Source: Aquamicrobium sp. LC103 (GTDB lineage: Bacteria; Pseudomonadota; Alphaproteobacteria; Rhizobiales; Rhizobiaceae). Taken from it: DNA of 64,000 nucleotides. A model generated the notes under the pieces. It had not been told where the DNA came from, searched no databases, and saw only the letters and a list, made by a program, of their open reading frames with translations. Below are positions 1 to 9,264 of this stretch, one piece after another. Position 1 is the stretch's first letter. Every line of letters starts with the position of its first letter. The stretch lies in NCBI RefSeq assembly GCF_001014615.2, contig NZ_LBCQ02000012.1, forward strand, positions 124,001 to 188,000. Direction: 5' to 3'. The position numbers were made by a program, and so were the translations under genes.

Positions 1-335
1 AAGTTCACGGCCATCGCCATGGTGCCGCTGCTGGAGATGAGCACGAAGGTCATGATCGCGATCAGAAGGAGAGGCACGCTGACATCGCCGACATGGAGCC
101 CGAACACCTCGCTTGCATTCGGCCACGGCACGGTCGTCGACATCCGCGCCGTCATGTAGGCCAGGAGGAAGCAGCCGAAGATGAAGGTGTCGCTCAGGAG
201 GAAGACCCACATCATGGCCTTCCCCCAGGAGACGTTCTTGAAGGCGCGCTGGTCCGACGACCAGTCGGCGGCGATGCCGCGCAGGCCGTCGGGCCGCTGA
301 TGCGTCGTTCCATTGCTGGTTAGCGTTTCGGCCAT
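1..335 (-). CDS. coxP: Cytochrome c oxidase subunit III-like protein, partial (CoxP type)
   Basis: This is the 5' part of a heme-copper oxidase subunit III gene whose 3' end lies outside the window. The reverse strand reads from an ATG at 335. A hydrophilic N-terminus of about 35 residues leads into a COX3-like membrane segment (MMWVFLLSDTFIFGCFLLAY), then a loop and a second hydrophobic segment. It follows another COX3-family gene by 12 bases, and the order II-I-III-III matches the Bradyrhizobium coxMNOP operon. Subunit III stabilises the oxidase rather than carrying redox centres. The family is clear; the symbol rests on gene order. Confidence 0.85.
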   Translation of the reverse strand, partial: MAETLTSNGTTHQRPDGLRGIAADWSSDQRAFKNVSWGKAMMWVFLLSDTFIFGCFLLAYMTARMSTTVPWPNASEVFGLHVGDVSVPLLLIAIMTFVLISSSGTMAMAVN

Positions 336-347
336 TCGCTCGATCCT

Positions 348-1052
348 TCAGCTCAGCAATTGGCGGCAGATGTCGATGAAGTCGCTTGCCCAGCCGGCCA
401 AAAGGACGAGGACGGCAACCCAGATGAACAGCAAAAAATGCCAATACATGGCGCAAAGCTCGACGCCGAGCTTCAACCGTCCGTCCAGCGGCTTGGTCCA
501 GGTCCTGTAGGTCGTCAGCGCGAGAGCGACCAGGCCGCCCAGAATGTGCAGCCCGTGCATGCCGGTCAGCAGATAGAAGAAGCCGTTGGCCGGGTTCGAA
601 TCGACGAAATAGCCGGCAGCGGCCAGCTCCCTCCAGGCAAGCAACTGCCCGGCGAGAAAGGCAAGCGCGGTCAGCCCTCCGGTGATCAGCGCGAGCCTCG
701 TCGTCCTGATCTCGTCGTTACGCGACGCCAACACCGCGCAATGCAGCGCCACGCTGCTGAGGAAGAGGATGCCGGTATTGAGCCACAATAGCCGCGGCAC
801 CGGGGGCGCCTGCCAGTCCGACAGCTCCATGCGCATGAAATAGGCACTCGCAAACAGCGCGAAAAGCGCGCCGACGACGGCGAGGAAGACGCCGAGGCCG
901 ATCTTCGCGGTCGGCATGCCGGTGACGTCCTCTTGCGCGAACGCCACGTCCGGGCCGTGCTCGAGCCAGGGCTTCGACATCAGCCGCTGCTGGGAGAGCC
1001 ACCAGCCGGCAATGCCCGCGATCACCAGCAGGAAGACGAGGATGACGCTCAT
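348..1052 (-). CDS. coxO: Cytochrome c oxidase subunit III family protein (CoxO type)
   Basis: This 234-residue integral membrane protein is of the COX3 family. It has an N-terminal hydrophobic helix, a hydrophilic stretch of about 25 residues, then five or six further hydrophobic segments. Near the C-terminus the motif GMHGLHILGG and the segment YWHFLLFIWVAVL are typical of subunit III. The ATG overlaps the stop of the upstream subunit I gene by four bases, so translation is probably coupled. A second subunit III gene follows at once, giving the oxidase two COX3-like proteins as in coxMNOP. It acts in the inner membrane. Confidence 0.88.
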   Translation of the reverse strand: MSVILVFLLVIAGIAGWWLSQQRLMSKPWLEHGPDVAFAQEDVTGMPTAKIGLGVFLAVVGALFALFASAYFMRMELSDWQAPPVPRLLWLNTGILFLSSVALHCAVLASRNDEIRTTRLALITGGLTALAFLAGQLLAWRELAAAGYFVDSNPANGFFYLLTGMHGLHILGGLVALALTTYRTWTKPLDGRLKLGVELCAMYWHFLLFIWVAVLVLLAGWASDFIDICRQLLS

Positions 1053-2821
1053 GCGTGCCTCGGCAGGTTCGGAGGACCCGGATCGTTCTGGGCGATGAAG
1101 TCCTGTGGCGCGCCCGGCACGCTGTAGTCATAGGCCCAGCGATAGACGACCGGCAATTCCTTGCCCCAATTGCCGTGCGCCGGCGGCGTCTGCGGCGTCT
1201 GCCATTCCAGCGTCGTCGCCCGCCAGGGGTTGCCGCCGGCCTCCTTGCCGTAGCGCAAGCTCCAGAACAGGTTGAACAGGAACACCATTTGGGCGAAGCC
1301 GACGATCAGCGCGGCCACCGTGATGAAGGCGTTGAGGTCGTGGACGGAATCCGGGATGAACGCCGTCTCGCCGAGCTCGGGATAGCGCCTTGGCACGCCC
1401 ACGAGACCGACATAGTGCATGGGGAAGAAGATCGCGTAGGCGCCGATGAAGGTGACCCAGAAATGGAAATGGCCCATTGCGTCGTTGAGCATGCGGCCGG
1501 TTATCTTCGGGTACCAGTGATAGATCGCGCCGAAGATCACCATGATCGGGGCCACGCCCATGACCATGTGGAAATGCGCGACCACGAACATCGTGTCCGA
1601 CAGCGGCACGTCGACCACGACGTTGCCGAGGAAGAGACCGGTGAGGCCGCCATTGACGAAGGTGACGATGAAGGCGAGCGCGAACAGCATCGGCAGCGAC
1701 AGGTGGATGTCGCCGCGCCACAGCGTCAGCACCCAATTGTAGACCTTGATCGCCGTCGGCACCGCTATGATCAGCGTCGTGGTGGCGAAGAAGAAGCCGA
1801 AATAGGGATGCATGCCGCTGACATACATGTGGTGCGCCCAGACGATGAAGGAGAGGGCGCCGATCGCGACGATCGCCCACACCATCATCCGGTAGCCGAA
1901 GATGTTCTTGCGCGCATGCGTGCTGATGAGGTCGGACACGATGCCGAAGGCGGGCAGGGCGACGATGTAGACTTCCGGGTGGCCGAAGAACCAGAACAGA
2001 TGCTGGAAGAGGATCGGGCTGCCGCCGCCATAGGAGAGCTGCTCGCCCATCTCGACCAGCGCGGGCATGAAGAAGCTTGTGCCCAGCAGCCGGTCGAAGA
2101 GCATCATCACGCAGGCGACGAAGAGGGCGGGGAAGGCCAGTAGCGCCATCACCGTCGCAGTGAAGATGCCCCATACGGTGAGTGGCAGCCGCATCAGCGT
2201 CATGCCGCGCGCGCGCGCCTGCAGCACGGTGACGACGTAGTTCAGCCCGCCCATGGTGAAGCCGATGATGAACAGGATGAGCGAAAAGAGCATCAGGAGG
2301 ATGCCCCAGTCCTGGCCGCCCGGCGTGCCGGAAAGGATGGCCTGGGGCGGGTAGAGCGTCCACCCGGCTCCGGTCGGACCTCCGGGCGCGAAGAAGCTCG
2401 CGACGAGGACCAGCACCGCCAGCAGGTAGATCCAGTAGCTGAGCATGTTGGCGTAGGGAAAGACCATGTCCCTGGCGCCGACCATCAGCGGGATCAGGTA
2501 GTTGCCGAAGCCGCCGAGGAACAGCGCCGTCAGCAGATAGACCACCATGATCATCCCGTGCATGGTGATGAACTGGTAGTAGGCCTCGGGCGTGATGAAA
2601 TCGAACGTGCCCGGAAATCCGAGCTGGAGACGCATCAGCCAGGAGAGCACCAGCGCGACGAAACCGATCGCCATGGCCGTGCCGGCATACTGGATGGCGA
2701 TGACCTTGGCGTCCTGCGAGAAGACATAGGTCGTCCACCAGCTATGCGGGTGATAAAGCTCGACGTCGGGGACTTCGGCGGGCGGGACCGCGTCGCGACT
2801 TCCGGGTGTGACATCGACCAT
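1049..2821 (-). CDS. coxN: Cytochrome c oxidase subunit I (CoxN/CtaD type)
   Basis: This 590-residue catalytic subunit belongs to a heme-copper terminal oxidase that reduces O2 to water and pumps protons. About twelve hydrophobic helices are visible. The motif GHPEVYIVALP (about residue 285) carries the His-Tyr pair and the conserved Glu. HHMYVSGM supplies the CuB histidines, TAIKVYNW the K-channel lysine, and AHFHMVMG the heme ligands. About 40 residues precede the first helix and a hydrophilic tail of about 65 follows the last. It sits between subunit II (71 bases upstream) and subunit III (overlapping). Family assignment is secure; its role as a secondary aa3-type oxidase is inferred from the operon. 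Confidence 0.95.
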   Translation of the reverse strand: MVDVTPGSRDAVPPAEVPDVELYHPHSWWTTYVFSQDAKVIAIQYAGTAMAIGFVALVLSWLMRLQLGFPGTFDFITPEAYYQFITMHGMIMVVYLLTALFLGGFGNYLIPLMVGARDMVFPYANMLSYWIYLLAVLVLVASFFAPGGPTGAGWTLYPPQAILSGTPGGQDWGILLMLFSLILFIIGFTMGGLNYVVTVLQARARGMTLMRLPLTVWGIFTATVMALLAFPALFVACVMMLFDRLLGTSFFMPALVEMGEQLSYGGGSPILFQHLFWFFGHPEVYIVALPAFGIVSDLISTHARKNIFGYRMMVWAIVAIGALSFIVWAHHMYVSGMHPYFGFFFATTTLIIAVPTAIKVYNWVLTLWRGDIHLSLPMLFALAFIVTFVNGGLTGLFLGNVVVDVPLSDTMFVVAHFHMVMGVAPIMVIFGAIYHWYPKITGRMLNDAMGHFHFWVTFIGAYAIFFPMHYVGLVGVPRRYPELGETAFIPDSVHDLNAFITVAALIVGFAQMVFLFNLFWSLRYGKEAGGNPWRATTLEWQTPQTPPAHGNWGKELPVVYRWAYDYSVPGAPQDFIAQNDPGPPNLPRHA

Positions 2822-2891
2822 CCATTCACCTCCCTCGTTGCGCCGGTCGGGAAGTCCCGCCGGCCCGGCACCTACGCTTTCGCCTCCCCGC

Positions 2892-3752
2892 TCACGGCCG
2901 CTCCTCCTCGAGCGTCCCGACCTGCTGGGCCTCCGAAAGCTGGGCGAAGGTCGACTGTTCCGCCAGCCAGGCGAGATAGTCTTCCTCGTTGTCGACCATG
3001 ACGATGCCGCGCATGAAGGCGTGACCGACCCCGCAAAGCTCGGCGCAAAGCACCTCGAAGGTTCCCGTCCGCGTCGGCGTGAACCAGAAGTAGGTGACCG
3101 AGCCCGGCACCATGTCCATCTTGGCGCGGAACTCGGGCACGTAGAAATCGTGCAGCACGTCGATCGAGCGCAGCAACATCTTCACAGGCTTGTCGATGGG
3201 AAGATGCAGGTCGGCGGCCTCGACGACCACGTCGTCCTGGCCGTTCGGATCCTCTGGATCTATGCCGAGCGGATTTTCAAGGCTGACCAGGCGGTTGTCG
3301 GATTTTCCTAATCGGCCGTCCTCGCCCGGCAGGCGGTAGCTCCACTGCCATTGCTGCGCGATCACCTCGACCTCGGTGGCGTCGTCCGGTACCGAGATGA
3401 ACTGGCTCCACACATAGAGCCCCGGCGCCAGCATGGCCGCGACGCCGATCGCGGTGATGACGGTGAGCCAGGATTCCAGTTTCCTGTTTTCCGGCTCGTA
3501 GGCCGCCTTCGAGCCTTCCTTGTGCCGAAAGCGAAAGACGCAATAGGCCATGAACAGCACGACGGCGGCAAAGACGATACCGGTAATCCAGAAGGTAATG
3601 ACGAGGGTGTTGTCGATATAGCCCCAGTTCGACGCGATGGGCGTCCACCACCAAGGGCTCAGGAGGTGGAACACCACCGAGCCGACAACTACCAGAACCA
3701 GTACAACCGCAATGGCCATGACCCAGTTCCTCCAGGCATTTCCGTGGCGCAC
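2892..3752 (-). CDS. coxM: Cytochrome c oxidase subunit II (CoxM/CtaC type)
   Basis: This is a 286-residue subunit II. An N-terminal hydrophobic segment is followed by two more membrane helices (to about residue 115), then a periplasmic cupredoxin domain. The dinuclear CuA site is visible: a His in LHDFYVPEFRAKMD and the cluster CAELCGVGHAFM with two Cys, a His and a Met. No C-terminal CxxCH heme motif is present, so electrons probably come from a separate cytochrome c. It is the first gene of the oxidase operon on the minus strand, and its promoter should lie between 3753 and about 3900. Confidence 0.93.
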   Translation of the reverse strand: MRHGNAWRNWVMAIAVVLVLVVVGSVVFHLLSPWWWTPIASNWGYIDNTLVITFWITGIVFAAVVLFMAYCVFRFRHKEGSKAAYEPENRKLESWLTVITAIGVAAMLAPGLYVWSQFISVPDDATEVEVIAQQWQWSYRLPGEDGRLGKSDNRLVSLENPLGIDPEDPNGQDDVVVEAADLHLPIDKPVKMLLRSIDVLHDFYVPEFRAKMDMVPGSVTYFWFTPTRTGTFEVLCAELCGVGHAFMRGIVMVDNEEDYLAWLAEQSTFAQLSEAQQVGTLEEERP

Positions 3753-3969
3753 AGAAGGCTTTTTCGGAGATGCCGGGGCATAATGCTTGATTTATCTTCG
3801 AAATTCCAGAGCCTCGACTTGCGAAACCGGCTGCGAGCCTACCACCACTTCGATGAAGTCGGGAAAAAACCTGCTCAACCTCTGGTATGAATTCATGGAA
3901 ACCTGACTGGATGGCTCATGGAGTGGCCTTTCCAAAGCTGTGCATAGTTGACGCAAAACGTGATCGATA

Positions 3970-4005
3970 ATGATCGTTTGCCGTTGACTATGCCAAAACG
4001 ATCAT
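3970..4005. promoter_or_regulatory. Inverted repeat upstream of the DeoR gene, probable operator
   Basis: Ten-base arms ATGATCGTTT (3970-3979) and AAACGATCAT (3996-4005) form a perfect inverted repeat around a 16-base spacer. A TTGACT hexamer (3984-3989) lies inside the spacer and a second ATCAT follows at 4011. The position just before the DeoR regulator and its operon suggests autoregulation by operator-promoter overlap. This is inference from sequence only. Confidence 0.5.
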
Positions 4006-4019
4006 AAACAATCATCACC

Positions 4020-4817
4020 ATGAGGAGAGGGACGGATCCCCAGGTGAGCGTGGTGCGCGTAAGATTTCCGCAGGAGCGGCATCAGCAGATGATCGATCTG
4101 ATCGCCGAGCGCGGCCGCGTCGCGACCGCGGAGCTGGCGACGCTGTTTGACGTTTCGCTTGCCACCGCGCGACGCGATCTCGACGTGCTGGAACATGCCG
4201 GTCTCGTTTCCCGTACCCATGGCGGCGTCGTGCTGCGCGGAAGGAACGATGGCTCGACGGAGCCGCTGTTCCTGGAGAAGCTGCGCCAGCACCAGAACCT
4301 CAAGCAGCGCATAGGCATCGCCGCCGCCGAGGAGCTGCCTGACGGCAAGGTCGCCATTCTCGATTCCGGCACCACGACGCTGGCGATAGCGCGCGCGATA
4401 GCCGGCCGCCCTGTGACGATAGTGACGATCGATCTCAAGGTGGCCGAGGCCGCCGCAAGCGGGGCGACCGAGGTCCACCTCGTCGGCGGCCACGTGCGCA
4501 ACGGCTATTTCAGCATCGTCGGCGCGTGGGCGACCTCCGCCCTGCAGTCGATCAGGGCCGACGTCGCCTTCATGGCGGCCGACGCGATCGACGAGGCGGG
4601 GATCACCAATTCGACCTTCGACGAGGCCGAAGTGAAGCGTGTCGTGCTCTCCCGGGCATCGCGCTGCGTCCTCGTGGCCGACCACAGCAAGCTCGGAGCG
4701 CGCAGCTTTGCCGACGTCTGCCCGCTCGATGAGGTCGATCTTTTCGTCACCGATCGCGGCGCCGAGCCGATGATCGGACCCTATCGTCAAAAAATCAGGG
4801 ATATCCGGCTGGTGTGA
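4020..4817 (+). CDS. DeoR family transcriptional regulator (SgcR-like position)
   Basis: This is a DeoR/GlpR-type repressor of up to 265 residues. The N-terminal winged helix-turn-helix reads RVATAELATLFDVSLATARR followed by DLDVLEHAGLVSRTHGG, the family signature. The C-terminal effector domain is isomerase-like with DSGTTT and a late VADHSKLG motif, usual for sensing a phosphorylated sugar. The ATG at 4020 has no ribosome site before it, while GAGGAGAGGG lies at 4022-4031, so the in-frame GTG at 4044 may be the true start. It heads a co-directional sugar operon and probably represses it. Confidence 0.9.
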   Translation: MRRGTDPQVSVVRVRFPQERHQQMIDLIAERGRVATAELATLFDVSLATARRDLDVLEHAGLVSRTHGGVVLRGRNDGSTEPLFLEKLRQHQNLKQRIGIAAAEELPDGKVAILDSGTTTLAIARAIAGRPVTIVTIDLKVAEAAASGATEVHLVGGHVRNGYFSIVGAWATSALQSIRADVAFMAADAIDEAGITNSTFDEAEVKRVVLSRASRCVLVADHSKLGARSFADVCPLDEVDLFVTDRGAEPMIGPYRQKIRDIRLV

Positions 4818-4851
4818 CCCCAAGCGCGCCGCCCATGAAGAAAGGCAGGAA

Positions 4852-5661
4852 ATGACCAAGTTCGAGAAGTTGTTCGGCAAGAAGAAGCCGATCATCGCCA
4901 TGGTGCACCTCAATCCGATGCCCGGCACACCGCTCTATGATGCCGAAGCCGGCGTCGAAGGCATGGTGGAGGCCGCGCGTCGCGACCTGCAATACCTGCA
5001 GGACGCGGACGTCGATGCGGTGATGTTCGGCAACGAGAACGACCGTCCGTACGAGCTCAACGTCGATATCGCCTCGACGGCCACGATGGCCTACATCATC
5101 GGCCGCCTGCGTCCCGAAATCCGCAAGCCGTTCGGCGTCAACGTGCTGTGGGACCCGATGAGCACGGTGGCGCTCGCAGCCGCGACCGGCGCCTCCTTCG
5201 TGCGCGAAATCTTCACCGGCACCTACGCTTCCGACATGGGGCCGTGGACCCCCGATGCCGGCAAGGCGCTGCGCTACCGCAACGCGCTGCACCGAGACGA
5301 TCTGGTGATGCTCTACAACGTCTCGGCCGAGTTCGCCGATTCCATGGACAGGCGCAGCCTGCCCGACAGGGCACGTTCGGCCGTGTTCTCCTCGATTCCC
5401 GACGCGGTCCTGGTTTCGGGCGCGATCACCGGCGAGGCTGCCGAGATGTCGGATCTCGAGGCGGTCAAGGCGAAGCTCCCGGACACTCCGGTTCTCGCCA
5501 ACACCGGCGTCCGCCATGCTACGGTCGCAGATATCCTCAAGATCGCCGATGGCTGCATCGTCGGCTCCTCGCTCAAGGTCGACGGTAATACCTGGAATTC
5601 GGTCGACCCCGAGCGGGCGAAGGAGTTCATGAGCATCGTCAAGAAAGCGCGCGGCGAATAA
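4852..5661 (+). CDS. BtpA/SgcQ family protein
   Basis: This 269-residue protein has the TIM-barrel-like fold of the BtpA/SgcQ family. N-terminal KPIIAMVHLNPMPGTP is the family hallmark. DADVDAVMFGNENDRPY and the C-terminal GCIVGSSLKVDGNTWNSVD, resembling a phosphate-binding loop, follow. SgcQ is encoded in the uncharacterised E. coli sgc sugar operon; BtpA was first linked to photosystem I assembly in cyanobacteria. The biochemical reaction is not established. Here it follows a DeoR regulator by 34 bases and is in line with permease, M42 and kinase genes, so a role in carbohydrate metabolism is likelier than photosystem assembly. Confidence 0.85.
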   Translation: MTKFEKLFGKKKPIIAMVHLNPMPGTPLYDAEAGVEGMVEAARRDLQYLQDADVDAVMFGNENDRPYELNVDIASTATMAYIIGRLRPEIRKPFGVNVLWDPMSTVALAAATGASFVREIFTGTYASDMGPWTPDAGKALRYRNALHRDDLVMLYNVSAEFADSMDRRSLPDRARSAVFSSIPDAVLVSGAITGEAAEMSDLEAVKAKLPDTPVLANTGVRHATVADILKIADGCIVGSSLKVDGNTWNSVDPERAKEFMSIVKKARGE

Positions 5662-5678
5662 TCGAGGCGAGGTACGCG

Positions 5679-6662
5679 ATGGACGCACGACAGGATACGA
5701 CAAAGGCCTATCTGCAAAGTCTTGCGGTTCTGACGATCGCCGTTTTCACGGCGATCGCCCTGGCAAGCCCGAGCTTCCTGTCTTTCAACAATCTGCGTTC
5801 CATGGGCTTCCAGTTTCCCGAATTCGGGTTGCTGGCGCTCGCGGTCCTGCCGACGATGATCACCGGCGGCATCGACCTGTCGGTGGTCTCGGTGGCGAAC
5901 CTCGCCTCGATCATCGCCGCCGTCATCCTGCGCGCCGGGCCGGAGGTCGCCTGGCTGGCAGTGCCGGCGGCGCTCGCCGTCGGCCTCGCCTGCGGAGCCT
6001 TCAACGGCTTCCTCGTCGCCTATCTGCGGCTGCCGCCGATCCTCGCCACACTCGGCACGATGCAGCTCTTCGGCGGCATCGGCATCATCATCACCCAAGG
6101 GCCGGCGATCACCGGACTTCCTTCCTGGTACACCGCCTATGGTTCCTGGTCGATCGGGGGCTATGTTCCGCTGCCGCTGGCGATCTTCACGGTGGTGGCG
6201 CTGCTGCTCGCCTTCATCCTGCGCCGCACGGGGATGGGGATTCATGCCCGGCTTTACGGCTCCAACCAGGTCGCCGCGCGCTTTGCCGGCATAAGGGAAA
6301 AACGGCTCATCGTGCGCGTCTACGCGCTTGCCGGCCTGATCGCGGCGATTGCCGGGCTGGTGGTGCTAGCACGCGTCAATTCCGCCAATGCCGACTACGG
6401 CAGCTCCTACCTGCTGCTCGTCATCCTCATCAATATTCTCGGCGGGGTGAACCCGGCGGGCGGCTTCGGCACGGTCAGCGGCGTCGTCATGGCGGTCGTC
6501 TGCCTGCAGTTCATCTCGAGCGGGCTCAACATTCTCGCCTTCAGCGCTTTCACACGCGATCTCTTCTTCGGCGGGCTGCTCGTGCTCGTGATGTCGGTTC
6601 GCGCGCTGACGGGATCGTTCAGCTTCGGCACATTGTTTCGTAGAAAGGCTTCGACCCCATGA
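5679..6662 (+). CDS. Ribose-type ABC transporter permease, first copy
   Basis: This 327-residue inner-membrane permease is of the RbsC/BPD_transp_2 family. It has eight to ten hydrophobic segments and the family signature MITGGIDLSVVSVANLAS at about residues 60-78, then a GGVNPAGGFGTVSG loop. It is separated from its likely binding protein and ATPase by the M42 and FGGY genes, and a second permease lies at 11907. The pair probably forms a heterodimeric channel. Its stop overlaps the next start in an ATGA junction. Confidence 0.9.
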   Translation: MDARQDTTKAYLQSLAVLTIAVFTAIALASPSFLSFNNLRSMGFQFPEFGLLALAVLPTMITGGIDLSVVSVANLASIIAAVILRAGPEVAWLAVPAALAVGLACGAFNGFLVAYLRLPPILATLGTMQLFGGIGIIITQGPAITGLPSWYTAYGSWSIGGYVPLPLAIFTVVALLLAFILRRTGMGIHARLYGSNQVAARFAGIREKRLIVRVYALAGLIAAIAGLVVLARVNSANADYGSSYLLLVILINILGGVNPAGGFGTVSGVVMAVVCLQFISSGLNILAFSAFTRDLFFGGLLVLVMSVRALTGSFSFGTLFRRKASTP

Positions 6663-7759
6663 AGGGAAGACTTGGTACCATCCTGCAATCGCTCATGCTG
6701 ACGCCGGGGCTTTCCGGCCATGAGGACAGGGTGCGCCGCCTCATCGCCCGCGATCTTTCCGACCTTCCCCTGAAGATGCGGACCGACACGCTGGGCAATC
6801 TGATCGCGACGCTGGAGGGTGATGCGGGAGCTCCGTCCGTCATGCTCTTCGCGCATACCGACCAGCTTGGCTTCGTCGTGCGCAAGGTCGAGCAGAACGG
6901 GCTCATTCGCATCGAGCGGCTGGGCGGCATTCCCGAGAAGGCGCTGCCCGCTCAGGCGGTGCTGTTCTGCGTCGGCGAGGGCAGGGACGTCCAAGGCGTC
7001 GTCGCCAACAAGAGCCATCACGCCACGCCGGCGGAGGAGAAGTACAAGGTCACGCCCTATGCGGAGCTCTTCATCGACGTGGGCGCCGAAAGCGCGGAGG
7101 ACGTGCGGACGCTCGGCATCGAGATCGGCACCGCCGTCGTCTACGACCCGCGCTTCATCAAGCTCAACGACAACCGCATCATGGGCACCTCGGTGGACGA
7201 CCGCGCCGGCTGCGCGGTGGTCATGGAAGTCGCCCGACAGATGGCGGGCGAGGGTCCGCGTCCGACGATCCATTTCGTCTTCGCGGTGCTGGAGGAGTTC
7301 AACCTGCGCGGAGCGATGGTGGCGGCGCAATCGATCAAGCCGGACATCGCCATTCAGCTCGACCTGGCGCTCAACTCCGACACGCCGGACATGGCCCATC
7401 GCGGCGAGGTCGCGCTTGGCGGCGGGCCAGCCATGAGCCTCTATTCGTTCCACGGCCGAGGCACGCTGAACGGCACCATTCCGCATCCGGCGCTGCCGAA
7501 GCTCTTTTCCGACACCGCGCGCGAGGAGAACATCCCGCTGCAGCGCACGGCGCATACCGGCGCGCTCACGGATTCCTCCTATGTCCAGCTCGTGGAGCAG
7601 GGCGTCGCCTGCATCGATCTGTGCTTTCCCTGCCGTTACACCCACACGGCTCTGGAAATGTGCGACCTGCGCGACCTTGAAAGCCTCACCCGCCTGCTCG
7701 TCGGCGCGCTCCGCCGCATCGATGCCAAGTTCAGCCTCGACAGGGATCTCTACACCTGA
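6659..7759 (+). CDS. M42 family metallopeptidase-like protein (SgcX-like)
   Basis: This 366-residue protein is of the M42 aminopeptidase family, which is sometimes annotated as endoglucanase. Dinuclear metal ligands are all visible: AHTDQLGF (His, Asp), TSVDDRAG (bridging Asp), LEEFNLRGA (Glu pair), an Asp in IQLDLALNSD and a C-terminal His in YTHTALEM. It is probably cytoplasmic, with no signal peptide. In E. coli the M42 relative SgcX sits in the sgc operon with SgcQ and a DeoR regulator, exactly the partners found here. The substrate is unknown; a glycosylated or acylated sugar is possible. ATGA coupling upstream and a one-base overlap downstream show an operon. Confidence 0.88.
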   Translation: MKGRLGTILQSLMLTPGLSGHEDRVRRLIARDLSDLPLKMRTDTLGNLIATLEGDAGAPSVMLFAHTDQLGFVVRKVEQNGLIRIERLGGIPEKALPAQAVLFCVGEGRDVQGVVANKSHHATPAEEKYKVTPYAELFIDVGAESAEDVRTLGIEIGTAVVYDPRFIKLNDNRIMGTSVDDRAGCAVVMEVARQMAGEGPRPTIHFVFAVLEEFNLRGAMVAAQSIKPDIAIQLDLALNSDTPDMAHRGEVALGGGPAMSLYSFHGRGTLNGTIPHPALPKLFSDTAREENIPLQRTAHTGALTDSSYVQLVEQGVACIDLCFPCRYTHTALEMCDLRDLESLTRLLVGALRRIDAKFSLDRDLYT

Positions 7760-9264
7760 TGAAAGCCTATCTCGGCATCGATATCGGCACGTTTGAATCG
7801 AAGGGCGTCCTCGCCGACGCAGACGGTCGGGTGATTGCGACCGCGCGCAGGGCGCACCGCATGCTGGTTCCGCAGCCGGGCTGGGCCGAACACGATGCCG
7901 AGAAAAACTGGTGGGGAGAATTCTGCGAGATCAGCAACGAGCTGATCGCGACTTCCAGGTACGACCCCTCCGCCATCAAAAGCGTGGCGGTGAGCGGCAT
8001 CGGCCCCTGCATGCTGCCGGTGGATGGCAACGGTGCGCCGCTCATGAACGCCGTGCTTTACGGGGTCGACACGCGTGCCAGCGAGGAAATAGCGGAACTG
8101 ACGGCCGAGGTCGGGCTCGACGAACTGCTGGCAAGTGGCGGCAATGCGCTGACGTCGCAGTCCGTCGGGCCGAAAATTCTGTGGCTGAAGAAGAACCGGC
8201 CGGAGATTTTCGCGCGCACGCGCTGCGTGCTCAACTCCTCTTCCTTTCTCATCCATCGGCTGACCGGCCGCTTCGTGATCGACCATTATTCGGCGGGCTC
8301 CTTCAACCCGCTCTATGACATCCGCGCCCAGGGCTGGAGCGATCGTTATGCCGAGCGCATCATCGCGCCGGACCGGCTGCCTGAGCTTTTGTGGACCACG
8401 GAGATCGCCGGCGCGGTAACGCCGGAAGCGGCGCGGCAGACCGGGCTCGCAGTCGGCACGCCGGTCACGGCCGGCACGATCGACGCCGCGGCGGAAGCCG
8501 TCAGCGTCGGCGTGAAGGACGCCGGCGAAATGATGATGATGTACGGCTCCACCATGTTCATCATCCTGGTGGCCGACCGCCGTATCGAGGATCCCCGCCT
8601 CTGGTACGCGCCCTGGTTGTTCGAGGGCCAGCACGCCTGCATGTCGGGCACGTCGACCAGCGGCACGCTGACACGCTGGTTCCAGGAGCAGTTCGCGCGC
8701 GAGCTCGATCCCGAAACGGCGCTGGCCACCTTGGCGGCGGAGGCCGAAAACTCGCCACCCGGCGCCAACGGGCTGGTCGTCCTTCCCTATTTCTCGGGCG
8801 AGCGCACGCCGATCCACGACCCGGCGGCCCGGGGCGTGGTCTTCGGCCTCGACCTCACCCACAGCCGATCCGACATTTACCGCGCGCTCCTCGAGGGCAT
8901 CGCGCTCGGCGTCCGCTCGGTGATCGAGACCTACGAGGAAGCAGGCGCTCCCTTGAAACGGATCGCCGCGGTTGGCGGCGGCACCAAGAACAGGATCTGG
9001 TCGCAGGCGATTTCCGACACGACGGGGTGGAAGCAGGACGTCTGCGCGAACACGATCGGCGCGGCCTACGGCAACGCTTTCCTGGCCGCGCTCGCGATCG
9101 GCGACGCGGCGCGCGACGACATCATGCGGTGGAACGAGGTGGAGCGCGAGATAGCGCCAGACGCGGAAAGTGCCGCGGTCTATCGGCGCGGCTATCCGGT
9201 CTTCAAGGAGCTCTATTCCCGCACGCAGGATCTCATGAAGGGTCTTTCGACACGAGATGCATGA
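7759..9264 (+). CDS. FGGY-family carbohydrate kinase
   Basis: This 501-residue sugar kinase is related to xylulokinase and gluconokinase. The N-terminal ATPase lobe begins YLGIDIGTFESKGVLAD, a phosphate-1 motif. GTIDAAAEAVSVG carries the likely catalytic Asp. The C-terminal lobe has YFSGERTPIHDP, LEGIALGVRSVIE and AVGGGTKNRIWSQAISD, the usual FGGY elements. Length matches the family. It would phosphorylate the sugar or polyol brought in by the surrounding ABC importer; the substrate cannot be read from sequence. It overlaps the M42 stop by one base, and the binding protein follows after 71 bases. Confidence 0.9.
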   Translation: MKAYLGIDIGTFESKGVLADADGRVIATARRAHRMLVPQPGWAEHDAEKNWWGEFCEISNELIATSRYDPSAIKSVAVSGIGPCMLPVDGNGAPLMNAVLYGVDTRASEEIAELTAEVGLDELLASGGNALTSQSVGPKILWLKKNRPEIFARTRCVLNSSSFLIHRLTGRFVIDHYSAGSFNPLYDIRAQGWSDRYAERIIAPDRLPELLWTTEIAGAVTPEAARQTGLAVGTPVTAGTIDAAAEAVSVGVKDAGEMMMMYGSTMFIILVADRRIEDPRLWYAPWLFEGQHACMSGTSTSGTLTRWFQEQFARELDPETALATLAAEAENSPPGANGLVVLPYFSGERTPIHDPAARGVVFGLDLTHSRSDIYRALLEGIALGVRSVIETYEEAGAPLKRIAAVGGGTKNRIWSQAISDTTGWKQDVCANTIGAAYGNAFLAALAIGDAARDDIMRWNEVEREIAPDAESAAVYRRGYPVFKELYSRTQDLMKGLSTRDA

